From assembly GCA_045119835.1 (NCBI GenBank), contig JBGVED010000041.1, forward strand, positions 1 to 64,000: DNA of 64,000 bases, read 5' to 3'. This stretch comes from CALVUJ01 sp045119835. Its GTDB lineage: Bacteria; Bacillota_I; Bacilli_A; RFN20; DUOF01. A model generated the notes under the pieces. It saw only the letters and a list, made by a program, of their open reading frames with translations. It did no database searches and was not told the origin of the DNA. Both the position numbers and the translations under genes were made by a program. Below, one piece after another: positions 1 through 8,500 of this stretch (the stretch's first letter is position 1; the number at the start of each line of letters is the position of its first letter).

Positions 1-82
1 TCTTTGCTATTTCATGTAATGGTATCCCTTCACAAACGTGTTCTTTAACCATTTTTAATTTATCTTTTACAGTGTATCTCAT
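1..82 (-). CDS. IS3-like transposase OrfA, N-terminal fragment (cut by window edge)
   Basis: The minus strand opens with ATG at 82 and stays open to the window edge, giving 27 codons. The start MRYTVKDKLKMVKEH and the following GIPLHEIAK resemble the helix-turn-helix start of IS3-family OrfA proteins (charged helix, then a glycine turn, then an E-A-K recognition segment). It lies directly inside the IS end at 89-141. Only the beginning is visible, so the family call is provisional and nothing can be said about whether the transposase is intact. Confidence 0.6.
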   Translation of the reverse strand, partial: MRYTVKDKLKMVKEHVCEGIPLHEIAK

Positions 83-141
83 ATAGTAAAACCCCCATTT
101 CATTGTAACATATTTCAGTCCAAGAAACGGGGGTTATTTCA
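1..141 (-). mobile_element. Left end of an IS3-family-like insertion sequence (continues off the window)
   Basis: Reading the minus strand from 141, the element begins TGAAATAACCCCC, which fits the 5'-TG terminus and C-rich end usual for IS3/IS150-type elements. A transposase start codon follows at 82. Positions 89-141 form an imperfect stem (AACCCCC against GGGGGTT) and recur as an identical 53-bp copy at 3033-3085. The body lies to the left of the window, so the family is inferred from the terminus and the first 27 transposase codons only. Confidence 0.7.
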
Positions 142-146
142 CACTC

Positions 147-180
147 TTTGGTGGACCGAACTTCTCGGTATGCGAACACT
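147..180. other. Candidate left attachment site of the recombinase-borne element
   Basis: The 34-bp sequence TTTGGTGGACCGAACT-N7-ATGCGAACACT matches 11986-12019 at 27 of 34 positions in direct orientation, with all mismatches in the central 7 bases. The right copy lies inside the 3' end of the serine recombinase gene, a common arrangement for integrases whose att site overlaps the gene end. The two arms are loosely inverted relative to each other. Alternatively, this copy is the 3' remnant of a second related recombinase gene. The IS end abuts it five bases away. Confidence 0.5.
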
Positions 181-305
181 TTAGCATAATAAAAGTAGAA
201 AAAGAATTCTTTTATATTTATTCACCTTATATATGCTTTAATCCATAAAATAGATTTACATTGTTATAAAAAAATGAACTTGTATTTCTACAGGTTCATT
301 TTCTT

Positions 306-995
306 TTATCTAATAAATTCACTTACTATATAATAAGGAATACTATAACTAATTCCTTGTATTACTTTATTGCTACTATCCTTTAATCTAAAAGTAGTAA
401 TTCCTATTAATCTACCTTTGTTGTCTAATAATGCCCCTCCACTATTACCTTCACTTATAGTTAAATCACATTGGATTGCTATTACACTTTTATTAGATAG
501 TTCTACTGTTAATTTAGGATTAGATATTATCCCTTCAGTAATAGATATACCATAATTACTTCCATTACCTATTGCATATACTTTATCCCCATAACTGTAT
601 TTAGTATTTGTTTTAATACTTTTTACTTTTACATTATCTAGTTTTAATAACGCTAAATCTTTTTCATTATCATATTTTAAAACACTTACTTCCTTGTAAT
701 CATCTTCATAACTTAATCTTATTTCTACTTTATCAAATAGGTTATCTTCATCATAAACAATAACATGAGCATTAGTTATTATTTTACCATCTTCACTAAT
801 AATAGTTCCACTTCCATAACCTATATCTTCTCCTTCAGTTACTTTTATTTCTACAATGCTTTCATAAGTATCTTTAAATACATCATTAGCGTCCTTCTTA
901 TTAAAATTAATAACTAGTAATATTATTAATCCTATTAATACTAAACTAGATATTATTATATTTATTAAACTTAATATATTTCTTTTTTCTTTCAA
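306..995 (-). CDS. Membrane-anchored trypsin-like serine protease (HtrA-like, no PDZ domain)
   Basis: A 229-residue protein with one N-terminal membrane segment (about residues 9-30) and then a chymotrypsin-fold protease domain exposed outside the cell. The triad is visible: His77 in NAHV, Asp113 in KDLALLKL, and Ser185 in GNSGGAL. Full HtrA/DegP proteins carry a C-terminal PDZ domain, which is absent here. The start is a TTG with AGGTGA upstream, 13 bases after the stop of the preceding gene, so it is probably the last gene of a unit with 1009-1473 and 1495-2754. A role in processing or degrading the neighbouring secreted protein is an inference from position only. Confidence 0.8.
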   Translation of the reverse strand: MKEKRNILSLINIIISSLVLIGLIILLVINFNKKDANDVFKDTYESIVEIKVTEGEDIGYGSGTIISEDGKIITNAHVIVYDEDNLFDKVEIRLSYEDDYKEVSVLKYDNEKDLALLKLDNVKVKSIKTNTKYSYGDKVYAIGNGSNYGISITEGIISNPKLTVELSNKSVIAIQCDLTISEGNSGGALLDNKGRLIGITTFRLKDSSNKVIQGISYSIPYYIVSEFIR

Positions 996-1008
996 TTATA
1001 TCACCTGT

Positions 1009-1473
1009 CTATAATTTTTTGTCCATTACAATTTCATTATGATTAAATTTACCACCAATAATATAATCTCCATAAAAATCAGTAGCAATAAAAGATTCCA
1101 CATTCTCAAATCGTCCATTTTTCATTCTTTCTTTTATTAATTCAATAATTTCATCTTCATTTTTACTGTCCCCATAAAAACTATAATTAACAATATTTTT
1201 GTTTTCACTAACATTTAACTGAATTATAACAATTTGATTAAGGTTTTCTATAAATCTTACTATAGCATTTTTATAATCATTTAAACTATAATATTCTTCA
1301 CCATCTAAAGTTTCAAAAAATATCTGATCAGTTATCACAATAAATGTTCTTTGATTTGTTTTTTTGTTGCAAACATCTATCCTTGCAACACAATCATTTG
1401 GAACATTTAAAACAATATCATTTCTATCATCAAATATTCCTTTATATATTTTTTCACTTATTTGTTTTACCAT
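1009..1473 (-). CDS. Hypothetical 154-residue soluble protein, candidate immunity or partner protein
   Basis: I do not recognise this protein. It has no signal peptide or membrane segment and looks like a mixed alpha/beta cytoplasmic protein with an acidic middle part. AGGAGG lies ahead of the ATG at 1473. It begins 21 bases after the putative secreted effector at 1495-2754 and ends 13 bases before the protease gene, so the three are probably co-transcribed. A small soluble protein directly downstream of a secreted, possibly toxic protein is a typical place for an immunity protein, but no sequence motif supports that role. Confidence 0.6.
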   Translation of the reverse strand: MVKQISEKIYKGIFDDRNDIVLNVPNDCVARIDVCNKKTNQRTFIVITDQIFFETLDGEEYYSLNDYKNAIVRFIENLNQIVIIQLNVSENKNIVNYSFYGDSKNEDEIIELIKERMKNGRFENVESFIATDFYGDYIIGGKFNHNEIVMDKKL

Positions 1474-1494
1474 TTACACACTTCCTCCTAAATA

Positions 1495-2754
1495 TTATTG
1501 TGGATTACCATAGAAAACATGTATTTTATGAGCAAAGTCATGAAAATGCCAATAATAACCACTTCCTACTCTATAATCATGTATTTCAGATTGATACACA
1601 CTATTTTGAACAGCTCCACATACAAATGCTAATTTTGCCGCATCTTCTTCAAGTTGAGTGTATATGCCTACTTTATTTTGAGCAACACCACTATTTCTCA
1701 ATGTATCAACTAAACCTCTTAAAGAACTAGACATATTACTATACAAAATTTTAACAAAACCTACAGGTTCCAACAATCCATTAGCATATCCAGCAGCAAG
1801 CAAAACACTCAAGGCCTCAACATACGTAAGTGAAATGCTTCTATGTATATTAAGGCTACCATTTATAACATATGCAATGTGATAATCTCTATCCATTGTT
1901 AAAGATAATGTTGTCGTTAGTAAACTAGCAATGGCTGTTGATAGAGCTTTATGATCGGTATATGTTAATTCTTCTACTGCAACGCCCGTTGCTAGAACAC
2001 CAGCGCCTATTGTTGCACCTACAGCCGCTGCTGCTCCTAAAGATCCTGCCGCAGCAGTTGCTGCCGCACTGGCACCTACAGAAATAGCAGTTCCTAAGGT
2101 AAGAGTTCCTCCTCCTGCCATTGCCATTGTACTTGCTGTACTTACAGCTGCTACTGCTGCCGGAGCTGCTACTGCTACTACTATTGCCACAGTAACAACA
2201 GCTGCTACAACCAATGCTACAGGAGCTATTTTCTTAATTGCTTTCTTAAGTCTTGAAAAGAAGCCACAATTATTTACTTCATCAGCATCACTTAATTCAC
2301 TAAGCAAAATTGATCCTTCATCATCCAAGAACAAAGCATCCACTTCCCCATTTTCATTAATAAATGGAGCTCCAACTGTTTCCGTCCTAGTCTCATTTCC
2401 ATATTTATCAACCGCAATTGTTATAAATATAAAAGTGTTAGTTATTTTATCATATTGAACATCATAAGATATTTCACTCTTAACAATTTCGCTATTATCA
2501 GAAACATTGTCTATTATATCAAAAAAATCTTCATCAACATATTGAACAGCTTCTACTTTTACACTTACTTCATCTTCAATTACTTTTGACTCATCAAATT
2601 CTTCTAATAATGACATATAATCAATATTGGTTTTATTCATTACTGTTTCATGAGTTTTAATATTCTCATCTCTAAAATATACAGCATTAAATAATGCCAC
2701 TAAACAAAAACTTAAGCAAACAACTAAACTTATAATTTTATTTTTTATTTTCAT
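1495..2754 (-). CDS. Secreted or membrane-inserted protein with Ala/Gly-rich hydrophobic core, candidate effector
   Basis: Translation from the ATG at 2754 (GGGGAG upstream) gives 419 residues. Residues about 3-22 form a signal peptide or anchor. An acidic extracellular part follows, then about 90 residues of nearly unbroken Ala/Val/Gly hydrophobic sequence, and then a C-terminal domain ending GYYWHFHDFAHKIHVFYG. The long Ala/Gly stretch recalls translocation segments of polymorphic or contact-dependent toxins, and the His/aromatic-rich end recalls their C-terminal domains. I cannot place it in a named family. Its GC-richer core stands out from the AT-rich neighbours. A host-adhesion or bacteriocin-like role is equally possible. 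Confidence 0.6.
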   Translation of the reverse strand: MKIKNKIISLVVCLSFCLVALFNAVYFRDENIKTHETVMNKTNIDYMSLLEEFDESKVIEDEVSVKVEAVQYVDEDFFDIIDNVSDNSEIVKSEISYDVQYDKITNTFIFITIAVDKYGNETRTETVGAPFINENGEVDALFLDDEGSILLSELSDADEVNNCGFFSRLKKAIKKIAPVALVVAAVVTVAIVVAVAAPAAVAAVSTASTMAMAGGGTLTLGTAISVGASAAATAAAGSLGAAAAVGATIGAGVLATGVAVEELTYTDHKALSTAIASLLTTTLSLTMDRDYHIAYVINGSLNIHRSISLTYVEALSVLLAAGYANGLLEPVGFVKILYSNMSSSLRGLVDTLRNSGVAQNKVGIYTQLEEDAAKLAFVCGAVQNSVYQSEIHDYRVGSGYYWHFHDFAHKIHVFYGNPQ

Positions 2755-2799
2755 ATTTTCTTTCTCCCCTTTCAATATTTTTATAAGTTTTTAATATTA

Positions 2800-2910
2800 T
2801 TAGGGTGGAACACCCTCAAGTTTTTTGTACTTAAAAAGGGCGAAAGTCGCCCCTTGAATTATATTAATTAATTTAAATTTAATGGTCTTCTTATATTTAT
2901 GTATTATCAT
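2800..2910 (-). CDS. Small peptide of 36 residues, basic and hydrophobic
   Basis: ATG at 2910 follows GGAGG with seven bases between, and a good promoter (2935-2963) lies just upstream, leaving an untranslated leader of only a few tens of bases. The product starts MIIHKYKKTIKFKLINIIQG and continues with a hydrophobic stretch and a Lys-rich end, so it could associate with membranes. Two GC-rich hairpins lie within its 3' half. It precedes the putative effector gene by 46 bases. It may be a leader peptide controlling the effector operon, a small toxin or a signal peptide. I recognise no family. Confidence 0.5.
   Translation of the reverse strand: MIIHKYKKTIKFKLINIIQGATFALFKYKKLEGVPP
2833..2853 (-). 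terminator. Hairpin plus T-run inside the small peptide gene (possible attenuator)
   Basis: On the minus strand GGGCGA pairs with TCGCCC across a four-base loop and is followed by TTTTT, an intrinsic-terminator shape. A second hairpin (AGGGTG/CACCCT at 2802-2816) follows. Both lie before the start of the 1495-2754 gene, so they could limit read-through into it. Confidence 0.5.
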
Positions 2911-2934
2911 AAGTACCTCCATAAACTTATGATT

Positions 2935-2963
2935 ATTTTAATTCACCAGCAATAATATGTCAA
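2935..2963 (-). promoter_or_regulatory. Sigma-A-type promoter for the small peptide and effector operon
   Basis: The minus strand reads TTGACA (2963-2958), a 17-base spacer, then TAAAAT (2940-2935). The -35 is a perfect consensus and the -10 differs at one position. The start codon of the 36-residue peptide lies about 25 bases downstream. Confidence 0.75.
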
Positions 2964-3032
2964 TCTTTTTCTAAATTATGTATATACAGAAAAAGTGAAT
3001 ATTATTGTACCAAACTATAATTTATAAATAAT

Positions 3033-3085
3033 AAACCCCCATTTCATTGTAACATATTTCAGTCCAAGAAACGGGGGTTATTTCA
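3033..3085 (-). repeat. Solo IS end, identical 53-bp copy of the end at 89-141
   Basis: Positions 3033-3085 are identical to 89-141 and in the same orientation, beginning TGAAATAACCCCC on the minus strand. Here no transposase start follows. Similarity stops right after GGGGGTTT and AT-rich sequence takes over. It is a remnant of an IS insertion, or a deletion product between IS copies, and sits directly against a truncated coding sequence. Confidence 0.85.
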
Positions 3086-3171
3086 TCAACAGTGGTGGCA
3101 CTAATTTACTAGAATATGAAACTATTTATTATGATGGTAATACATTTAGTTGGAAAGTTTACTATAATTAG
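3085..3171 (+). pseudogene. 3' tail of an unknown gene cut off by the IS end
   Basis: The reading frame starting at the IS junction translates as INSGGTNLLEYETIYYDG and further to a TAG at 3169-3171, with protein-like composition over 28 codons. There is no start codon or ribosome binding site, because the upstream part has been replaced by the solo IS end. The function of the lost gene is unknown. Confidence 0.55.
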
Positions 3172-3289
3172 CAATTATCTATCTTCTTACTAATATTTAT
3201 ATTTACAGAAATTGATTTAAAAAGAAAAATTTTTTATAATTTTCTTGTGAATAATTTTGTTAAATAGAATTAATTTAAGGAGAGATATA

Positions 3290-4555
3290 ATGGGATTTAT
3301 TTTTGATTTTTTAGATTTTTTATTAGGCACTGGTAAATCATTAAATGAAGTTGTTTTTATAAATAAAGTTGATAAAGAAAATAATGTTCAAATGAAACAA
3401 TTAACTGATTTGTTAGATAAAGTTGGAGATAATGATAAGGAAAAAATAGAAAACGAAATAAAAAAATTAAAAATTGGAATAGAAGGAGAAAAAAAGATTG
3501 AATTTGAATTAACTTCAATTCATGATACTCCTCTAATTTGTTTAAACGATATTAGATTAGAATATAATAACGAAGTTGCTCAAATGGATTTTATACTAGT
3601 TGCTAGAAGCTCAATTATCGTAATTGAATCTAAAGAATTAATAGGAAACATTTCTATTGACAACGAAGGAAATTTCACTAGAACGTATCAAACTTATCAA
3701 AATAAGATATACAAAAAAGAAGGAATGTATAGTCCTATCGCCCAAAACGATAGACACATTGAAATATTAAAAAGAATGTTAGTAGAAAATAAAGTAATAG
3801 GAAAAGATTTCCCTATTCATTCACTTGTAGTAATAGCAAATGATAAATGTATAGTTGATAAAAAATTTGCACCTAAAGTAATAAAAGAATTAATAACTAA
3901 ATACGATCAATTAAGATACAAAATACAAGATATTCTAAAAAATGATGAGATTTATGATATTAACGATAAAGATATGCAATATATCGCAGACTATATATAC
4001 GAGAAAAACAAACATATTGAATACGACTATATTAGTAAACTAGGTCTTAAGTTAAAAGAAGAAAAACCTGAAATAATCGTAGATAACACCAACATATCAG
4101 AAGTTGGAAATGATGATTTGTATGAAGAATTGAAAAAGTATAGATATGAAAAAGCAAAAGAAAAAAATATGCTAAATAAAGTAGGGTTTATATTTAGTAA
4201 TGAAGTATTAGAAGAGCTAATTTTAAAATCTCCTAGAACCAAAGAACAATTCGTTAATATAAGAGGTTTAGGAGAATCAAAATGGGAAGAGTATGGCGAA
4301 GACATAATTAAAATTATTAGCAAATATTCTAATATAGATGAAGCATTATTGTCTGAACTAAAAAAATATAGATATAACATTGCTAAAGAACTTAATATGT
4401 TAAATAAACAAGGATTTATTTTAACAAATGCTACATTAGAACAAATAGCATCAAGCAAACCTAAAACAATCGAAGAACTTTCAAAAATAGAAGGTATGAC
4501 TGAATCTAAAATAACAAAATATGGAAAAGATATTTTAGATATTATTTCAAAGTAA
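3290..4555 (+). CDS. NERD nuclease-like domain protein with two C-terminal HRDC-like domains
   Basis: Start ATG at 3290 (AAGGAGAGATATA upstream; an earlier in-frame start at 3257 lacks a binding site), 421 residues. After a short hydrophobic N-terminus and a helical linker comes a NERD domain (about residues 62-200) with the PD-(D/E)xK-type signature QMD around 100 and ESK at 113-115. Two repeated segments of about 70 residues follow (about 282-350 and 355-421), each starting ELKKYRY and ending in a GLGESKWEEYG or GMTESKITKYG turn, typical of HRDC/helix-hairpin nucleic-acid binding. Family knowledge suggests a DNA-processing enzyme; the defence role is inferred from context. It converges on the 4591-4749 gene. 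Confidence 0.8.
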   Translation: MGFIFDFLDFLLGTGKSLNEVVFINKVDKENNVQMKQLTDLLDKVGDNDKEKIENEIKKLKIGIEGEKKIEFELTSIHDTPLICLNDIRLEYNNEVAQMDFILVARSSIIVIESKELIGNISIDNEGNFTRTYQTYQNKIYKKEGMYSPIAQNDRHIEILKRMLVENKVIGKDFPIHSLVVIANDKCIVDKKFAPKVIKELITKYDQLRYKIQDILKNDEIYDINDKDMQYIADYIYEKNKHIEYDYISKLGLKLKEEKPEIIVDNTNISEVGNDDLYEELKKYRYEKAKEKNMLNKVGFIFSNEVLEELILKSPRTKEQFVNIRGLGESKWEEYGEDIIKIISKYSNIDEALLSELKKYRYNIAKELNMLNKQGFILTNATLEQIASSKPKTIEELSKIEGMTESKITKYGKDILDIISK

Positions 4556-4556
4556 A

Positions 4557-4582
4557 AGCAACTCAAAATAGAGTTGCTTTTT
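4557..4582. terminator. Bidirectional intrinsic terminator between convergent genes
   Basis: AAGCAACTC (4557-4565) pairs with GAGTTGCTT (4571-4579) and T-runs follow in both directions. It separates the NERD gene from the convergent Asn-rich peptide gene. Confidence 0.85.
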
Positions 4583-4590
4583 AGTATAAA

Positions 4591-4749
4591 TTATTTTCCT
4601 TTATAATTAGCATTATTAGGATTCAATTGATTTGAATGATTGTTATTATTTGCCCTATTTGCATAATTATTAGGATTATGCTGATTAGCATAATGATTTA
4701 TTTGTTGTTGTGTATGAGTTTTACTTGAAACTCCATGTCCTTTTCCCAT
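4591..4749 (-). CDS. Asn/Gln-rich 52-residue small protein
   Basis: ATG at 4749 follows GGAG and the frame closes with TAA at 4591-4593. The product starts MGKGHGVSSKTHTQQQINHY and continues with Asn-Pro-Asn-Asn repeats such as NPNNYANRANNNN, ending in NYKGK. It is hydrophilic and low in complexity, without membrane segments. It lies 14 bases downstream of the nucleotidyltransferase gene and is probably co-transcribed with it from the promoter at 5464-5492. I recall similar MGKxHG-type peptides next to nucleotidyltransferase genes in Firmicutes, but their function is not known to me. Confidence 0.75.
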   Translation of the reverse strand: MGKGHGVSSKTHTQQQINHYANQHNPNNYANRANNNNHSNQLNPNNANYKGK

Positions 4750-4763
4750 TTTAGTTTTCTCCT

Positions 4764-5399
4764 TTATTCTTCAAAATTTTGTTTATAAATTTCATTAATT
4801 GTTTCCGCAAAAATAGAACGAGATTTTTTATTTATATCCACATTATTATTTTTCTTGTACAAATACAAATCTCTAACTTCCTGCCATAAACCTGCTTGTT
4901 TTATGAGTTCCTTACGCTCTTCTAATTGATAAAATCCTTTTGGTTGATATTCCCATGAATAACTATTTTGGTTTTTATTAAACCTTATATATTGCTGTCT
5001 TCCATCACTACAATCATAGACTATAGCAAAATCACAACTATGAAGAATTCTTGAGTTATTTCTATCTTTAACTTTAATTGTAATAACTCTCTTGCTATCT
5101 TCACAATAATCATAAGCAAACAAATGATTATACTTGTTAAATCCATTCATTAGAATCTTTTTTATTTCTTTAGCAGTAAAGTTCTCGTCTTCATCATTAA
5201 CTCTCAAATTAACATCAAAATCATAACCAATATTAGAATTAATTTCTCTTGTTATCGTGTTTGTTTTTACACTCCCTATGAAACTAAAGTTAAAAGTAAA
5301 ATACTCGCTAACCTCTTTTTTTACCAACTTGATTAATTCAATCAAGTCTTTTTTTACAGGCGAATATTCCTTTTTTGTTACATATTCAAAGTTTCTCAT
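4764..5399 (-). CDS. Pol-beta-type nucleotidyltransferase, candidate signalling or modifying enzyme
   Basis: A 211-residue protein with AAAGGAGG before its ATG. It shows the nucleotidyltransferase fold signature: Gly42-Ser43 in FIGSVKTNT, then Asp60-x-Asp62 in GYDFDVN, and a third acidic residue Asp123 in HSCDFAIVYD. These fit a metal-dependent transfer of nucleotides, as in CD-NTases or in NTase toxins that modify RNA or protein. The length is below that of most CBASS cyclases (about 300 or more), so the product is unknown. It has its own promoter with an overlapping palindrome and forms a unit with the Asn-rich peptide, directly after the STAND NTPase gene. Confidence 0.75.
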   Translation of the reverse strand: MRNFEYVTKKEYSPVKKDLIELIKLVKKEVSEYFTFNFSFIGSVKTNTITREINSNIGYDFDVNLRVNDEDENFTAKEIKKILMNGFNKYNHLFAYDYCEDSKRVITIKVKDRNNSRILHSCDFAIVYDCSDGRQQYIRFNKNQNSYSWEYQPKGFYQLEERKELIKQAGLWQEVRDLYLYKKNNNVDINKKSRSIFAETINEIYKQNFEE

Positions 5400-5463
5400 A
5401 GTCTACCTCCTTTCATTTAGATTTTCCCAAGCCGCCATTTATAAAAATATTATAAATCGTTTA

Positions 5464-5492
5464 ATAATATATTAAGACAAAACTTTTGTCAA
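5464..5492 (-). promoter_or_regulatory. Promoter with perfect palindromic operator for the nucleotidyltransferase unit
   Basis: The minus strand reads TTGACA (5492-5487), a 17-base spacer and TATTAT (5469-5464). A perfect inverted repeat, GACAAAA-N-TTTTGTC at 5476-5490, overlaps the -35 and spacer, which is where a repressor would block polymerase. A matching half-site GACAAAAC occurs at 9562-9569 next to the XRE regulator gene. Confidence 0.7.
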
Positions 5493-5518
5493 TTCACAAG
5501 TCATTTTTTTATAGCATT

Positions 5519-8500
5519 CTATTTTTCTTCAACTTTCAAAATATCAAGAATATTGTTCTCAAAATCAAATTCGCATAATTCCATTTCATTCTTAGGAGCT
5601 AATCCATACTTGCAATTATTACATTTTCTATTAAATTTATCCCTAACATTTGAGTCAGTATTTTTAACCTTATATAAAATATTTCCGTGCAAATCAATCT
5701 CTAGATGCAATGCAGCTTCTTCGTTCCAATTATATTGTTTATGATATTTTTCAGTATATATCCAATATTTTATATCATGATTCATTTCTACTTTTTTCAA
5801 ATATTCCTCTTCTATGTATACAGCATTTGTAATAACATTTTTATAATAATGTTTTTCATTGTTATCACATAATATAACAGTTTTATTTTTATCTTTCCAA
5901 ATTGAATTATATTCATCATATTTTAAATTTAATAAATTAATTAATTTAGATGGTGGTAATGCTAAATTAGTTTCTCTGAACACATCAGATCCACTATCAA
6001 TAGCAGGAACATTTACGCATTTATATTTTTTTGTTTTAATATAATCTTTCATGCACTTACAATATTTTTCTCTATCTATTGTCAATCGCCTTTTTTCATT
6101 CTCTTTCTTTAAAGTTGTTCTACTGTCTATCCCTAGACATATATTATATGATTCAGAGCATGTATCCCCTAAATCTCCTTCTTTTATATACAAATGAACA
6201 TCACCTGAAATCAATCTCCAATTAACTGAATTATATGTTATCTTAGATGTTAATTTTATACAATTATCTATAGACATTTGTACATTATTAAACCAACTTT
6301 TGCTCTTTTCTCCATAAATAGATGTCGATTTAAGTAGTTTAGCATTAATACCATCTATAGTTTCATTATATTTTCCTATTGGAGTACATATATTGAAACT
6401 TTGTTCATCTTCTTCAAAATGTTTATAAGGCTTAAATCCTAAAGTTATTTCATCATTATAAATACTAAATTCACTTGTATAATAATTGCACATAAGAGTC
6501 CCTAACAAATAATCTTGTGCTATAAGCAAAACCTTTTTTAATAGTGAATTATTAAAATCATCCCACTTATAAAAGGTTTCATTTTCAAAACTATATTCGT
6601 AAATTTCAGATATATGTTTGTATATTTCCTGAAATAATATAAACATTTTCTTTTCATCAATTTTCAGTATTTTTGGTTGTTCTATATGTGAATTGAACAA
6701 ACTTTTTGACATTGAATATTTACAATAACCATTATTTTTGATACATTTCAGCTCTTCTGCTAATTTTTTGTTATACTTTAATATTTCTATAGGGCTATTC
6801 AATATGAAATTATCATACATAGTTAATGTATTCTTTTCACTAAATCTATCGAACTTCAAACAATTCTTTTCATATGTATCAGCCATATACAATATTCTAT
6901 TAAAATCAAGTTTCTTATCGACTTTTATAGAGTCATCTAACTTTTCGTAAAGATTTACTTTTTCTAAAAACAAATAATTTTTATCATTTAGATATTCGCT
7001 TATCCTACTTATTATTTCCGCATCAAAAACATCTTTATCCATATAAATTTTTTTCAAAAAAGTTCTTGTTGACCTGTTTTTTTCTAAAGATGAAACAACT
7101 TGAATTATTGCTTTTTTTATGTATATTTCACTTACCTTTTTATAAATACGCCTCATTTTATTTATAAATTCTTTATGTTTATATGCTATTTCATACATTA
7201 TTTTCATCGAAATTTTTCTAACAATATTATTTTGAGAAGACGAAAGCCACAATGCATAATAGAAATATTCATTTAGTGTATTTTCATCACTATTTAAAAT
7301 TGATATTGAATACAAGATATTTCTCAATTTTATAACATAATCATGTTTATTAAATCTCGTATATATATGTTTTTGTTCTTTTTCATTATTAATCAAAAAA
7401 GCATTAAAGTAATTACTGCAATTAAATGGACAATTAGGATTACCACCAAATTCTAAAAATAAATTCTGCCAATCAGAAACAACTGTTTTCTTTTGAATTT
7501 TTCTTATTTGTTCTTTAGTGAAAAATATCTTTTTTATGGCTTGAGCATCAATTTCTATATCAAAATCAATCATATTCACTATATCTATCGCCTTCTTCAA
7601 ATTTTTTTCTTTATATTTATCAAATATTGCTACTATTATAGGTTCTCTCAATGAATAATTTTTTTTCATTTTTTCTTCTGCTAGTTTTGCTATTTTTCTC
7701 TTTGATAAATTATCCATATCATTATAAAAACTTCTAGCAATCAGATACTCGGCCATTTTTTGTATTTTGAATGCATATATTTCCTCATTATCACTTATAT
7801 AATTCGTTATTAAATCATATTCAATCAAATTATTTACGAAGTCATAATTATTTTCCCCGAATATTTTTTCTAAATCTTTTTCTGTAAAATAAATTTTCCC
7901 TTTTTCGTATAGATATTCGCATAATTTTTTGGTACAATTCCACGTCGATATATTACAGGTATTTTTTATGTATTGTTCCATTATAAAAGTTATTTTAGTC
8001 AAATCTGGTATTTGATTTTTTCTTAGTTTTTTTTCTATTAATACTTCATTTAGCATATGTAAATAAAAAGGATTATTAATATCAAGTACATCAATGTATT
8101 TAGTTATTTCAATTCCATATCTGTTTATAAGTTTTTCTAAACTTGATTCATATTCTACTCCTTTAAACAAATACTTATTGTTCAATAATTCTATCAAATT
8201 TTTTTCAATATCTTTTTTTAATTTTCCTGATCTATAACTAATAATAATATTCATTTTCTTTTTATTTTTTAACAAAGATATAAATTTTAAAATTTCTCTT
8301 TGATTAGTTTCTGAAAGTTCATTATATGCATCTATTATTAAGTAAAATTCTTTTCGCATTGCTAATAATTCTTTTTTTAATTCATTTGATATATTACTCA
8401 AATACTTACCATATAAACATAAATGATTAATATTGCCCTCTTCAAGTTTCTTTTCTAATTTATAGAGAAAAAATGTTTTTCCTATTCCTCCTTCTCCAGA

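Noticed and set aside
147..180. The left att-like site read as a degenerate tRNA 3' end
   Set aside because: The TGGTGGACC start looks tRNA-like in reverse, but the T-arm and the GTTCGAA loop cannot be folded, and no cloverleaf follows.
4027..4566. Long minus-strand open frame inside the NERD-HRDC gene
   Set aside because: It is a shadow of the plus-strand gene, which has a clear binding site, domains and terminator. The antisense product is low-complexity and without a start signal.
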